Source of the DNA: Acidobacteriota bacterium
GTDB lineage: Bacteria > Acidobacteriota > Terriglobia > Acidiferrales > UBA7541
Length of the DNA: 38,604 nt
Direction: 5' to 3'
Assembly (NCBI GenBank): GCA_003223315.1
Contig: QHYR01000104.1
Coordinates: 1 to 38,604 of the forward strand
Part shown: positions 1 through 8,700 of the stretch, piece after piece
How positions within the stretch are numbered: position 1 is the first letter of the stretch
Layout of the letters: each line of letters begins with the position of its first letter
Translations under genes and position numbers: made by a program
Notes under the pieces: model-generated
What the model was told of the DNA's origin: nothing
The model's input: the letters and a program-made list of their open reading frames with translations, nothing else
Database searches by the model: none

Positions 1-15
1 AGTTGTGGACGAATT

Positions 16-41
16 TGGCGGAGAGGGAGGGATTCGAACCC
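16..41 (-). repeat. tRNA-Ser 3'-end fragment (putative distal attachment site)
   Basis: Read on the minus strand, this is the T-arm and 3' acceptor strand of a serine-type tRNA, including CTCTCC, a G discriminator and CCA. It matches 29105-29130 over 26 bases with one mismatch (a28 versus t29117). No matching 5' acceptor strand, anticodon arm or variable arm is present in the next 100 bases, so this is not a complete tRNA. The orientation and position relative to the intact tRNA-Ser at 29105-29194 are those of an integration duplicate. A decayed tmRNA 3' end was considered, but the G discriminator fits serine better than alanine. Confidence 0.6.
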
Positions 42-157
42 CGTCCGCACGTTGAGAGCACTTAACTTACTGATTTCGGCCGCAAGCTCAGTAGTGGACG
101 CCGACGTACGAACCTCGCCCGGCCGTTCTCCCGCGCACCTCAACCCAGGAGAAACTC

Positions 158-186
158 TTGACAATACCGTGTGTACCATAATAGAT
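158..186 (+). promoter_or_regulatory. Probable sigma70-type promoter of the first paralogue
   Basis: TTGACA at 158-163 is followed after 17 bases by ATAGAT. The whole segment down to the start codon is conserved in the second copy at 1502-1530, while flanking sequence further upstream is not. A GAGG ribosome binding site precedes the ATG at 245. The -10 is imperfect, so the assignment rests mainly on the consensus -35 and the conservation between copies. Confidence 0.5.
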
Positions 187-244
187 GTAAGCAAAAATCT
201 CCATCGCAAAGAGGGACAGCAATCAGAGTCAGAGGAGGTCTACG

Positions 245-1348
245 ATGCGTCGGAAGAGTTTGGCGTTTGTAGTCGCATCGGCAGCTATCGCCAGCCAGTT
301 GGTACTAATTTCAGTTAGGGTCCATGCGCAGACGTCTGCACCCACCACCCAGAGTGCGCCGCAAACTCCCGAGAAGTCCTATGACTGGAAGACTAGCTTC
401 GCGAAATACCCAACAGGGAAAGTGCCACGGACACGGGATGGCAAGCCAGACCTGCAAGGTATATGGAGCCACAGCGTCCTCACGCCATTGGAGCGGCCGG
501 CCGCCCAACACAAGACGGAAATTAGTGAAGCAGAAGCGAGGGAAGCCGAAGATGTTGCGCACCAGGCAGCGATCGATCTCCGCGTGGAGCCCACGGTCAC
601 TCCCCCGGGCGAAAAAACGACGGACGCCTACAACTCGCTCTGGAGAGATGGTTATTGGTACAAAGTGCCGATAACAAGTCTGCACACATCTCAGGTGGTC
701 GATCCACCAAACGGGCGAGTGCCTCCGCTAACTCCGGCTGCCAGGGAACGAGGGCGGGAAGCTGAAGAGAGGCTCAATCGTCCAGCTACGGGTCCGGAAG
801 ACCGGCCTCTTTCGAGCCGGTGCGTGCGGCCCGTAAGAGTCGGTCCGCCGTTTACTGGTTCAGGTCCCGGAAGTCAAGAGAGCACCTTCCAGATCGTGCA
901 GAGCCGTGACGTGGTGGTGGTTCGTCCGGAAGCCCATGAATCGCAGATGATCTACCTAGACGGACGGGCGCGTCCTGCTGAGAACGTTCGTCTGTACAAG
1001 GGAGCAGCGCGCGGGCACTGGGAGGGCGATACGCTTGTGGTTGATTATACGAATTTCAAGGATTGGGGAATGGGCGGGACTTTCGCCTATGGCAACACCG
1101 AGAGGGTGCATCTAACCGAGCGCTGGAAGCGCCTGGATGAGGACCACCTTCTTTACGGGTTCACCATTGAGGACCCGGGTACTTGGACGAAACCGTGGAG
1201 CATAGAATTCGTCATGTGGCGACTGACCGATCAGGAGCAACTGGTAGAGTATGCCTGCCATGAAGGCAACGTCGGTCTGGAGTTCACCTTGTCCGCGGCG
1301 CGGGCTAAGGAGAAAGAGCAAGAGAACGAGAGTGGTGATCACCGGTGA
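245..1348 (+). CDS. Secreted 'DLxGxW' family protein, tandem copy 1
   Basis: Unknown function. Of 367 residues, about the first 29 form a signal peptide ending near 'VHAQT', so the product should be exported to the periplasm. The mature protein begins with a short linker, then 'GKPDLQGIWS' near residues 66-75. The C-terminal half has the conserved core of this window's paralogue family: 'YLDGRARP', 'GHWEGDTLVV', 'HLTERWKR' and 'DPGTWTKPW'. There is no recognised catalytic motif. The ATG at 245 is preceded by GAGGAGG. It is nearly identical to the next gene and is probably expressed from its own promoter at 158. The GxW start followed by predicted beta-rich sequence loosely recalls lipocalin-like barrels, but that is only a guess. 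Confidence 0.85.
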   Translation: MRRKSLAFVVASAAIASQLVLISVRVHAQTSAPTTQSAPQTPEKSYDWKTSFAKYPTGKVPRTRDGKPDLQGIWSHSVLTPLERPAAQHKTEISEAEAREAEDVAHQAAIDLRVEPTVTPPGEKTTDAYNSLWRDGYWYKVPITSLHTSQVVDPPNGRVPPLTPAARERGREAEERLNRPATGPEDRPLSSRCVRPVRVGPPFTGSGPGSQESTFQIVQSRDVVVVRPEAHESQMIYLDGRARPAENVRLYKGAARGHWEGDTLVVDYTNFKDWGMGGTFAYGNTERVHLTERWKRLDEDHLLYGFTIEDPGTWTKPWSIEFVMWRLTDQEQLVEYACHEGNVGLEFTLSAARAKEKEQENESGDHR

Positions 1349-1349
1349 G

Positions 1350-1427
1350 GTTGATGTCAAAAAACTCGACGGAACCGTTGAGAATTGGGTGGTGGAAGCA
1401 GGACCTCCGAGTACACTGCGCTCTGGG
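1350..1427 (+). pseudogene. DUF6152 remnant between the tandem copies
   Basis: Translation in the frame of position 1350 gives 'VDVKKLDGTVENWVVEAGPP', which aligns with 'IDVKKPDGAVENWAVEAGPP' of the intact DUF6152 gene after the second copy. The N-terminal signal peptide, the His-His motif and the C-terminal part are missing, and the homology starts directly after the stop codon of copy 1. It is the debris of a DUF6152 gene removed by a deletion whose left end is at the stop codon. Confidence 0.8.
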
Positions 1428-1501
1428 CGGAACGGAGTCCGAAGCCAAGGAGTTGGAACTCCGCTTGCCCCTGCTCCCGGGCAGACACGCGGGATAAACT
1501 C

Positions 1502-1530
1502 TTGACAATACTGCGTGTACCATAATAAAT
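1502..1530 (+). promoter_or_regulatory. Probable sigma70-type promoter of the second paralogue
   Basis: TTGACA at 1502-1507, a 17-base spacer and ATAAAT, matching the promoter of copy 1 base for base except for a few substitutions and a short length change further downstream. It would drive copy 2 and probably the co-directional DUF6152, SUMF1-like and following genes. Confidence 0.5.
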
Positions 1531-1586
1531 GTAAGAAACCTCCATCATAAAGAGGGACAGCAATCGGAGTCAGAGGAAGGTCTACG

Positions 1587-2687
1587 TTGCGTCAGAAAAA
1601 GTTCTCATTTGTGGTCGCATCGGTAGTTCTCGCCAGCCTGTTGGGACTCATTTCCGTTAAGGCTCATGCGCAGACGTCTCCCGCCACCCAGACTGCGCCC
1701 CAAGCTTCAGAGAAGCCCTACGACTGGAGGGCTAGCTTCGCGAAATACCCAACAGGGAAAGTGCCACGGACACGTGATGGCAAGCCAGACCTGCAGGGTA
1801 TATGGAGCCGCAGTATTCTCACGCCGTTACAGCGGCTGAGCGCCCAACACAAGACGGAAATTAGTGAAGCAGAAGCGAGGGAGGACGAAGATATTGCGCA
1901 GCAAGCATCGATCGATCTTCGCGTGGAACCCACGGCTACTCCCCCGGGCGAAAAAACGACGGACGCCTACAACTCGTTCTGGAGAGATGGTTATTGGTAC
2001 AAAGTGCCGATGACAAGCCTGCACACATCTCAGGTGGTCGACCCACCAGACGGGCGAGTGCCTCCGCTAACTCCTGCTGCCAGGGAACGAGGGCAGGGAG
2101 CCTACGAGAGGCTCAATCGTCCAGCTACGGGTCCGGAAGACCGGCCTCTTTCGAGCCGGTGCGTTCGGCCCGTAGGGGTCGGTCCGCCGTTTACTGGTTC
2201 AGGTCCCGGAGGTCAAGAGAGCACCTTCCAGATTGTGCAGAGCCGTGACGTGGTGGTGGTTCGTCCGGAAGCCCATGAATCGCAGATGATTTACCTAGAC
2301 GGACGGGCGCGTCCTGCTGAGAACGTTCGTTTGTACAAGGGAGTAGCGCGCGGGCACTGGGAGGGCGATACACTCGTAGTTGATTACACGAATTTCAAGG
2401 ATTGGGGAATAGAAGCTTTCGCTGCCTATGGCACCACCCAGAAGGTACATCTAACTGAGCGCTGGAAGCGCCTGGATGAGGACCACCTTCTTTACGGGTT
2501 CACCATCGAGGACCCGGGTACTTGGACGAAACCGTGGAGCATAGAATTCGTAATGTGGCGACTGACCGATCAGGAACAACTTGTAGAGTACGCCTGCCAT
2601 GAAGGCAACGTCGGTCTGGAGTTCACCTTGTCCGCGGCGCGGGCCAAGGAGAAAGAGCAAGAGAACGAGAGTGGTGATCACCGGTGA
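1587..2687 (+). CDS. Secreted 'DLxGxW' family protein, tandem copy 2
   Basis: Unknown function. The 366-residue product is close to copy 1 over its full length, with an N-terminal signal peptide ending near 'AHAQT', the 'GKPDLQGIWS' segment, 'GHWEGDTLVV' and 'DPGTWTKPW'. The position equivalent to the ATG of copy 1 is TTG here, after the same GAGGAAGG ribosome binding site, so translation may start less efficiently. The stop overlaps a possible GTG of the DUF6152 frame (GTGA), which ties the two genes together. Substitutions between copies are spread over the protein, as in two functional genes rather than one decaying copy. Confidence 0.85.
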   Translation: MRQKKFSFVVASVVLASLLGLISVKAHAQTSPATQTAPQASEKPYDWRASFAKYPTGKVPRTRDGKPDLQGIWSRSILTPLQRLSAQHKTEISEAEAREDEDIAQQASIDLRVEPTATPPGEKTTDAYNSFWRDGYWYKVPMTSLHTSQVVDPPDGRVPPLTPAARERGQGAYERLNRPATGPEDRPLSSRCVRPVGVGPPFTGSGPGGQESTFQIVQSRDVVVVRPEAHESQMIYLDGRARPAENVRLYKGVARGHWEGDTLVVDYTNFKDWGIEAFAAYGTTQKVHLTERWKRLDEDHLLYGFTIEDPGTWTKPWSIEFVMWRLTDQEQLVEYACHEGNVGLEFTLSAARAKEKEQENESGDHR

Positions 2688-2719
2688 CGTTTGAAGAGCT
2701 TGTGTGGAGGTTGAGTCCG

Positions 2720-3169
2720 ATGAGAACTCGAGCTTTTTTTATGTTCATGCTTGTCGTAGCGGCGACTTTGCCCCTGGCTACGCCGTCGGCCGCGCATCAC
2801 TCGTTTGCTGCCGAATACGACGCCGATAGGCCGGTGAGTTTAACAGGAAGCGTTACCAAGATGGCTTGGATCAATCCTCATTCGTGGATCTACATTGATG
2901 TCAAAAAGCCCGATGGAGCCGTAGAGAACTGGGCGGTTGAGGCAGGACCTCCGGGTACGCTGATCAGAGCTGGGTTCACGAGGGATTCTTTGGCGGCCGG
3001 TACGGTCATCAAAGTGAACGGCTACCGTGCCAAAGACGGGGCTTTGCGAGCTAACGGACGCGATATTACATTGCCGGATGGGCGATTGCTCTTCGTAGGG
3101 GGATCAGGCCCCGGTTCATCAGGCCCGGGTGCGCCGCCCAAAGATCCTCCTGGCGAGAAGAAGAAATAA
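2720..3169 (+). CDS. DUF6152 family secreted protein
   Basis: A 149-residue exported protein of unknown function, recognised as DUF6152 from the signal peptide followed directly by 'AHHSFAAEYD', then 'GSVTKMAWINPHSW' and a conserved middle 'VENWAVEAGPPGTL'. The open frame begins at 2684, but the ATG at 2720 has a GGAGG site about ten bases upstream and puts the signal peptide at the N-terminus. Cleavage before the His-His pair would leave two histidines at the mature N-terminus, a possible metal site. The C-terminal tail is rich in Gly, Pro and Lys. It lies 32 bases after copy 2 and 39 bases before the SUMF1-like gene, so it is probably in one operon. Confidence 0.85.
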   Translation: MRTRAFFMFMLVVAATLPLATPSAAHHSFAAEYDADRPVSLTGSVTKMAWINPHSWIYIDVKKPDGAVENWAVEAGPPGTLIRAGFTRDSLAAGTVIKVNGYRAKDGALRANGRDITLPDGRLLFVGGSGPGSSGPGAPPKDPPGEKKK

Positions 3170-3208
3170 GCAGAGGCTCCGGTGTGAAAGCCTCAAAAGA
3201 GGCGAAGC

Positions 3209-4081
3209 ATGGTTGATCACAATGACGCTCGTAAATGGATGAGCGTATGGGCACTGGGCTTTGCGATCGGAGCGTGCGGAGTGGCGGTGCCAGCTTCAGC
3301 ACCTCGGTCCCCGCAAGATGCTTCCGCCGTTACCTACCGCACGAATGAGCTCGGCATGGAATTCGTTACGGTTCCTCCCGGCGAGTTTCAAATGGGGTGC
3401 TCCGAGGGTGCGAAACCGAACGAATGCAGTAAAGATGAAAAGCCCCGACATCGGGTACAAATCACGAAAGCTTTCGAAATTGAAAAGACGGAAGTGACAC
3501 AAAAGCAATGGCAGGCGGTAATGGGGTCAAATCCTAGCGCCTCCAAGGGCGACGACCATCCGGTGGAGCAAGTCACCTTCCAGCAAGTGAAGGAATTCCT
3601 AAACAAACTGAACGCACGCAACGACGGATTCCTTTACCGGCTTCCAACAGAAGCCGAATGGGAATATGCAGCGCGCGCCGGCACGGCAGACCAATATGCG
3701 GGGTCGCTCCACGACATGGCTTGGTATAACGACGGCCAAGCGGCCGCCAGGGGAAGCGGCGCCTTTCAAAACGAAAACTCCCCCGTTGGTCTTTTAGTGC
3801 CCAAGGCTCACCCTGTAGCGACCAAAAGCCCAAACGCGTGGGGCATCTATGACATGCGTGGAAATGTAGCGGAATGGGTAGAGGATTTTTACGACGGTAA
3901 CTATTACTCGAGTAGTCCCGCAGCCGATCCCAAGGGGCCTGCTACTGGCGATGGGCATGTGGTGCGCGGTGGGTCCTTTCGTGTCTACCCCTGGCTGACG
4001 CGGGTTTCCCTTCGTACCATGTTTGCGGAGGGCTACGAATTTGAGGACTTGGGCTTCCGGGTGGCGCGCGAGAAACGTTAA
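3209..4081 (+). CDS. SUMF1/formylglycine-generating-enzyme-like domain protein, probably non-catalytic
   Basis: The 290-residue product carries a full SUMF1 (FGE-sulfatase) fold: 'GMEFVTVPPGEFQMG' near residue 50, 'IEKTEVTQKQW', 'HPVEQVTF', 'YRLPTEAEWEYAARAG', 'GIYDMRGNVAEWVEDF', 'VVRGGSF' and a final 'LGFRVAREKR'. The N-terminus has a hydrophobic segment with 'IGAC', which fits a lipobox, so it may be a lipoprotein. True formylglycine-generating enzymes have a cysteine pair in the C-terminal part; here the region before 'LGFRVAR' has none. It is therefore more likely a substrate- or ligand-binding SUMF1 domain than a sulfatase activator, and no sulfatase gene is nearby. Confidence 0.85.
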   Translation: MVDHNDARKWMSVWALGFAIGACGVAVPASAPRSPQDASAVTYRTNELGMEFVTVPPGEFQMGCSEGAKPNECSKDEKPRHRVQITKAFEIEKTEVTQKQWQAVMGSNPSASKGDDHPVEQVTFQQVKEFLNKLNARNDGFLYRLPTEAEWEYAARAGTADQYAGSLHDMAWYNDGQAAARGSGAFQNENSPVGLLVPKAHPVATKSPNAWGIYDMRGNVAEWVEDFYDGNYYSSSPAADPKGPATGDGHVVRGGSFRVYPWLTRVSLRTMFAEGYEFEDLGFRVAREKR

Positions 4082-4105
4082 CGGCGATTTTTTGAGGAAG
4101 TCGTG

Positions 4106-4579
4106 ATGAAAAAGACGTTCTCCTTAGTCAGCTCGTTGGCCGCGATGGTTTGCTCGGCGGCCGTGGCGCTAGGGCAGGCCGGCGCTCCCACGCAAAGAGT
4201 GCATATCCCTGGAATTCCTAACGGGACTTCGCTCTACCCTACCTCGACGAACCGGGGAAGCAACTTCCTTTCCATCGGTTGCGTTAAGAAGTCCGGCGAC
4301 GGTGAATTCCGCATCACGGACTGGAGAGGTGCCGAACAAGCGTCTGTAGCTAACGCCCCGCCGATTGCCGCGACGCCGCCCTTGGTGCTACGACTTCAAG
4401 GTGATCAGGACATGTTGAATTTCCACGTTGGCCATGAAGTGGAGATCACCGGACCGATCCTAGAAGCAGCGACCGCGTCTCTCCCTGCGAAAATCAAGGT
4501 GGAATCGATTTTGTATCTTTCGAGGGCTTGCTGGAGCAGAGGGACTACAACCGCAGAATCTGCAGCCCCTAAGCCATGA
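4106..4579 (+). CDS. Small secreted protein of unknown function
   Basis: A 157-residue protein with a clear signal peptide ('SLAAMVCSAAVALGQA') and no recognised motif. The mature part has 'LSIGCVKKSGDGEFRITDW' and 'HVGHEVEITGPI', a pattern resembling small beta-barrel (OB-like) exported proteins common in Acidobacteria. Two mature cysteines, in 'IGCVKK' and 'RACWSR', could form a disulfide. The track starts at GTG 4103; the ATG at 4106 sits slightly better behind GAGGAAG. It lies 24 bases after the SUMF1-like gene and is probably co-transcribed with it. Confidence 0.7.
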   Translation: MKKTFSLVSSLAAMVCSAAVALGQAGAPTQRVHIPGIPNGTSLYPTSTNRGSNFLSIGCVKKSGDGEFRITDWRGAEQASVANAPPIAATPPLVLRLQGDQDMLNFHVGHEVEITGPILEAATASLPAKIKVESILYLSRACWSRGTTTAESAAPKP

Positions 4580-4693
4580 ACGGCTGTGTGGAGCTTGAGA
4601 AGTGCAACAGGCTGTGGGAGAAGCGTGCTCGCTTGTTCCCGCGCGATCCACATCTACAGTAGTAATAATTCACGAATCGGAGGGGAGGTTTTG

Positions 4694-5548
4694 GTGCGAG
4701 AGTCAGGGAAAGGCGGCGCCATAGTGAGTTTGATCGTTGTGATTGTGTCCGCATTGTGGTTCAGCGCAGGTCCATCATGGGGGCAGACGACGCGTACCTA
4801 CAGGGCGCCGCGAACAGCGGATGGGAAGCCGGATTTGAACGGGATCTGGCAAGCGATAGGCACCGCGTATTGGGATATCGAAGCCCATGATGCGAAGCCA
4901 GGCCCGATCGTTGCAATGGGCGCGCTGGGCGGAATTCCGGCTGGCCTTGGTGTCGTGGAAGGCGGACCGCTTCCGTATCGACCAGAGGCGCTGGCGAAGA
5001 AAAAAGAGAACGCCGAAAATTGGCTCGCTCGCGATCCGGTTGTCAAATGTTACCTGCCGGGGATCCCGCGCGCGACCTATATGCCCTTTCCGTTTCAAAT
5101 CGTGCAATCTCCCGAGTACGTGTCCTTCAGCTATGAATTTGCTTTCGCTTCGCGCGTTGTAAATATTGGAATGAAGAGTGAGGCCCCGGTCGATTCGTGG
5201 ATGGGTTGGTCGCGCGGCTCGTGGGACGGGGATACACTGGTTGTCGACGTGAGTGGGATGGTCGAGGATACCTGGTTTGACAGCGCGGGAAATTTTCATA
5301 GCGACGCGCTGCATCTGGTGGAACGTTACACTCCGACGAGTCCTGATTCGCTCCTCTATGAAGTTACTGTCGAAGATCCAAAGGTTTTTACTCGTCCATG
5401 GAAGATGATTATGCCGCTTTACCGGCGGCTGGATAAGAACGTGCAGCTACTGGAGTACAACTGTATACCATTTATAGAAGAGCTGATGTACGGGCACCTT
5501 CGCAAGATTGAGCCCACTGTGACTTTCCCCGGGCGAAAAAACGAGTGA
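4694..5548 (+). CDS. Secreted 'DLxGxW' family protein
   Basis: Unknown function, 284 residues. The open frame opens at 4586, but GTG at 4694 follows an AGGGGAGG site and gives a normal signal peptide ('IVSLIVVIVSALWFSAGPSWGQ'), while the extra 36 residues upstream look non-coding. The mature protein has 'GKPDLNGIWQ' near residue 42, 'PFQIVQSPEYV', 'RGSWDGDTLVVDV', 'LHLVERYTP' and 'DPKVFTRPW'. It is a divergent relative of the genes at 245 and 1587 and probably the last gene of this plus-strand group. It converges on the receptor gene at 5739. Confidence 0.8.
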   Translation: MRESGKGGAIVSLIVVIVSALWFSAGPSWGQTTRTYRAPRTADGKPDLNGIWQAIGTAYWDIEAHDAKPGPIVAMGALGGIPAGLGVVEGGPLPYRPEALAKKKENAENWLARDPVVKCYLPGIPRATYMPFPFQIVQSPEYVSFSYEFAFASRVVNIGMKSEAPVDSWMGWSRGSWDGDTLVVDVSGMVEDTWFDSAGNFHSDALHLVERYTPTSPDSLLYEVTVEDPKVFTRPWKMIMPLYRRLDKNVQLLEYNCIPFIEELMYGHLRKIEPTVTFPGRKNE

Positions 5549-5649
5549 GCGAGAGCCTGCCTTGGGCAGCGAAACAGCTTCGCCGATTACATTCATCTTC
5601 CGAGAAATGATAGCGAGCTAGCCGAAACTAAGGGGCTCTTGCCCGACAC

Positions 5650-5667
5650 GGCAGGTCACGTCCTGCC
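5650..5667. terminator. Hairpin between convergent genes
   Basis: GGCAGG, a six-base loop and CCTGCC form a perfect six-base-pair stem in the 190-base gap between two convergent genes. There is no run of T on either side, so it may stop transcription only weakly or not at all. Confidence 0.25.
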
Positions 5668-5738
5668 ACATTCGAGAAGCGCCTTCCAGCATTTCCGGGA
5701 GGCCGGCTCCCTTCTCGAGCATAATCGCTCGGATTGGA

Positions 5739-8700
5739 TCAAAACAGGAGCCTCAGCGCGAACTGGATTTGCCGCGAAGTCGTCGCCGTCGAGGTGATGA
5801 CCCCTGCGGAGGAGCTATAGCCACTGCCCTGGAAAATCACCGCGTTCGGCTCCCTGAAGTTCACGTGATTGAAAATGTTGAAGGCTTCCGTCCGGAACTG
5901 CAAGCTCCATCTCTCGTTAATGGTGAATTTTTTGAAGAGCGAAGTGTCGAAATCAACCAGCCGCGGCCCGGTGAGGGACCCGCGCTGCACGTTCCCGAAA
6001 GTCCCGAGAGTGGGCTGGGTGTAGGCCAAGGGATTGAAATACTTGCCCGATTGCTTGAACCCATCCACGCCTAAGATCACCGGTCCGCTGAAGGCCGCAT
6101 TGTAGTTTGGCACGTCAGGGTTATCCGTATCGCCGCTCCCGGAAGTATTCGAGCCAACCTGCGGTGTCAAGGGGAAACCGCTCTGAGCGGTGACGATGCC
6201 GTTCCATTGCCAGCCGCCAATCAGCTGGTCCACCCACCCGCGGGCGTTGCCAGCCCAATGCCGTCCATTTCCAAACGGCAGTTGATAACCGAAATTGCCG
6301 TTGAACTGGTGCTGGAGACTGAAGGCCGCGATTCCCCTGCTGAGTCTGAGATTGTAAACATCCAGGAGCGACTTCGTCTGATTCTGGCTGGCGTTGGAGG
6401 AGCCTCCCGAATTGTAATCGAGCGCCTTGGAGTAGGTGTAGTTGGCCTTGAAGCTCAAGCCACGGGTGGCGCGTTTGACGAGCGAGACGTGCAGGGCATT
6501 GTAGCTGCTGGTTCCCTCGAACAACTGTTCACTCAGCTTGTTCACGAATGGATTGGGGTAACACGCTATGAGTTTCCCCGAAGGTCCGGGACACATTCCC
6601 AGTGGCGCATTGTAGGTGGTCCCTTGCGGCACTGTGGGTAATTGGGCCACGGGCGTGCTGGTGACCCCGCCGCTCACGCAGCCCTGCGGGTTCATGCACA
6701 CCTGCGGATAAGGCGAGTTAAGATTGGCCGGGACCAGGGTGTGGTAGGCTTCTGAACCCACATAGCTAACTTGCAGCGCGAGATCTCTGGTGAACGCGCG
6801 CTCCACGGTGAAGCTCCATTGCTCCACGGTGGGCGTGTGCATGCTGGAGTCCACTCCTCCCTCGGAGTAAATCGAACAGTTCGCCTTCGCCGCCACCAAC
6901 TGTGCATTGCAGGTGGGCGGAAGCGGTATTGCCGGGTCGAGCGGAATCTGAGAAAGCAGCGCGCCGCTCGACACGAGCCGGGGGTTGAACGGCGGATTCG
7001 AGTCCAGCCGGAATGCCAGGTTATCCTGGAGATCGTTGTAAATTCCGAAGCCTGCGCGCACCGCCCAAGTCGCGGTGCCGGTGGGGTCCCACGCCACTCC
7101 TACTCGCGGTTCCCACAAGGCTTTGGCATTGTTCTTGGCGAAGCAAGAATTGCCAATGAATGGATCGGTCAAGACGACCGCATTTTGATCAAACTGAAGG
7201 TTGGAACACCGGCTGGTCACCTCGTGCCAGCCATCGGTCATCTCATCTCTCAATCCCACTTCCAAAGTGAGGTTGGGCTTGAGCTTGATTTCGTCCTTGA
7301 CGTACCAGGCCCCTTCCCATTGCCGGTATCCCATCTCCGTCACCACCACGTTCGTGTTGAACGCCGTAGGGGAATCCTGGAGAAACGCCTGCAAGGTCTT
7401 ATAGGCAACCGTACCCGAGACATTCTGAGCCGGCCCGCTCTGGTTTTCTTGTACGCGCTGCGCCCACACGCCGACGCTGAAGGAGTGCTTGCCTCTGGTG
7501 AAGTGCACATCGTCGCTGCCGGTGGCCAAATTCACGGCATTGCCCGTCGGAGCGTTCCCGTTGGCCACCACGATCGACGAAGCGGCCGCGGTGCTTACTC
7601 CGCCCCCGATGGTGATTTGGCCGGGAACACGTCCGGTAACAAACGAAAGGTTCGCCGGGAATGGCGTGACGGGCAAAGTTACGTCCCTGGTACTCGAGCG
7701 CGTGAAACCGCCGCTGAGCGTATTCAGGAGTGTGGGCGAGAAAACGTGAGTCTCCTGGAGCGAGACCACGTGGCTGCGCGGGCCACTCGCTTGGGCGAAA
7801 ACCGCGTCCGGTTGCGGGTCGTTCTTGTCTCCGTTGTCCGTCAGGTAGCTGACGGAAAGGGAATCCTTCGCGGACACAGTATAGTCAAACCGGGCGAGGC
7901 CAAAATCCTCGCGAATGGCCTGGCCGGGATTCCCGATCGCAAGGGCGGTCCCGGTAGGCAGGCCGCTCACAAGCAGCTCGGGCCCATTCGGAGTCGGCCA
8001 AAAGGCGCTGGCGAATGGCAGCATACCCGTCGCCAAACTAGGAACGGGGGCATATCCGGAGGCTTGGCAGGTTTTGGGGGCAGGCTTGATCACGTTGCAA
8101 GGCAGCAAGCCCAGGCGAAACTGCGCATCGGGAACCACCGCGTTGCTGCTCACCGCCAAGCGCTGCCGGAAGCCTTCGTAGTTTCCGAACAGGAACAGCT
8201 TGTCTTTCTTCAGCGGGCCTCCCAGCGATCCTCCAAATTGATTGCGCCTGAAGGGCGGCGCGCTCGTGGTTTGATCGAAGTAATTGCGGGCGTCCAGGCC
8301 GCTGTTGCGCAGGTACTCGAACACGCTTCCATGCAACTGGTTCGTCCCCGAGTCGGTCACAATGCTGACTTGGCCGCCGGCCCGCTTCCCGTATTCGGCG
8401 CCATAGCTGTGCTGGATCAGGTTGAATTCCCGCACCGCATCCACTCCCAGCACCTGGCCGCTCGCGCCGTAGGGCCCGCTCGGCTGGCCCGCGGCATTCG
8501 CGCCGAGGTACTCTATCCCGTTGATCGTGTACTTATTTTCTTCCGGCCTCCGGCCCACCACCGAAAAGAAGTTGCCTTGGAGTCCCACATTCGAAGTGTA
8601 ATTGACGGTGCCGGGGGTGATGGTGAGAAGCTGGTCGAAGCTGCGCCCGTTCAGCGGCAGCTCCTTGATCTGTTGCTCGGTGATCAATCCCGACGTCGAG

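Larger units (their letters stand above)
151..2687 (+). repeat. Tandem gene duplication (two units of about 1.2 kb)
   Basis: The units at about 151-1348 and 1495-2687 carry the same promoter, leader and coding sequence in direct orientation with high nucleotide identity throughout. The identity begins a few bases before the TTGACA box and runs to the shared TGA stop. After the stop the copies differ: the second continues into a complete DUF6152 gene, the first has only an internal remnant of one. This suggests the original duplicated unit was promoter, secreted-protein gene and DUF6152 gene, with a later deletion in the first copy. Confidence 0.85.

Noticed and set aside
1-60. Complete tRNA or tmRNA at the left edge
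   Set aside because: Only the T-arm and acceptor 3' strand are present. The 5' acceptor strand and anticodon arm cannot be found, and no tmRNA tag sequence ending in an ALAA-type codon run is seen on the minus strand.
5650-5667. Strong rho-independent terminator
   Set aside because: The stem is good, but neither side has the U-tract needed; it is listed only as a low-confidence hairpin.
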